DNA of 64,000 nucleotides from Adineta steineri (taxonomy: Eukaryota; Rotifera; Eurotatoria; Adinetida; Adinetidae): assembly GCA_905250115.1 (NCBI GenBank), contig CAJNOI010000266.1, positions 1 to 64,000 of the forward strand, in the 5' to 3' direction. Below, in pieces: positions 63,901 through 64,000 of the stretch. Both the position numbers and the translations under genes were made by a program. Under the pieces are notes generated by a model. The model had not been told where the DNA came from. It saw only the letters and a list, made by a program, of their open reading frames with translations, and searched no databases. How positions within the stretch are numbered: position 1 is the stretch's first letter; every line of letters begins with the position of its first letter.

Positions 63901-64000
63901 TTAATAAAAATATTTGTACCGCCGAGCGGCTTTTAATCAAAATAATAATTGTTTTGTTCATTGTGCGCTTTATGTTTGTGTAATTTTCAATCTATTTGAA

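Noticed and set aside
1-64000. CRISPR array, bacterial operons or phage genes
   Set aside because: No regularly spaced identical repeats. The spliced nuclear genes make this a eukaryotic chromosome.

Overview
The window looks like nuclear DNA of a bdelloid rotifer, probably a Rotaria-like species. The grounds are an AT-rich metazoan gene set with many 46-60 nt GT-AG introns, tandem rhodopsin-type receptors, an intronless GH76 mannanase of bacterial or fungal type, and a secreted Ser/Thr-linker plus FG-GAP protein. The species is inference; the genes below were read from translations and checked by reading-frame continuity across introns.

Layout. 1-5.1 kb is gene-free and repeat-rich: a hAT-type MITE, a 28-bp minisatellite, a diverged direct-repeat pair and a GC-rich unit bounded by a 32-bp perfect repeat. 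5.1-6.5 kb (minus) is an unrecognised 388-aa protein. 7.8-9.9 kb is spartin; 11.3-11.7 kb is ribosomal protein L35; a folded three-way-junction element lies just beyond. 13.2-21.0 kb holds three tandem class A GPCR genes with identical intron positions; the first two also share flanks. 22.1-22.9 kb (minus) is a decayed integrase. 25.1-26.0 kb is a two-Ig-domain surface protein.

28.7-36.9 kb looks like a different compartment: an intronless GH76 gene, a broken unrecognised ORF (minus), and a PAN-like/Ser-Thr linker/FG-GAP gene with a one-base frameshift. These are interspersed with GT-rich palindromes carrying TGTGGG, and two of the genes share a 3' flank. This resembles the subtelomere-like, transfer-rich DNA described in bdelloids.

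37.2-51.5 kb is a housekeeping block: RPB2 (POLR2B, minus), alternative NADH dehydrogenase with EF-hand-like insert, LSM1 and PAN2 (closely packed, same strand), a 100-N assembly gap that cuts PAN2, a Pro/Val/Gln-rich protein, and 14-3-3 epsilon. 51.5-56.0 kb has no gene I can defend apart from one possible small secreted peptide. 56.0-59.7 kb encodes a Tollo-type leucine-rich repeat receptor whose cytoplasmic tail carries no TIR domain; 59.8-60.3 kb (minus) is a ubiquitin-conjugating enzyme; 60.6-63.9 kb is a CCDC66-like coiled-coil protein. Short non-autonomous transposons sit inside introns of PAN2 and of the Tollo-type gene.

Functionally, LSM1 and PAN2 both act in cytoplasmic mRNA decay and lie next to each other. 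Most other neighbours look functionally unrelated, as expected for a eukaryotic chromosome.
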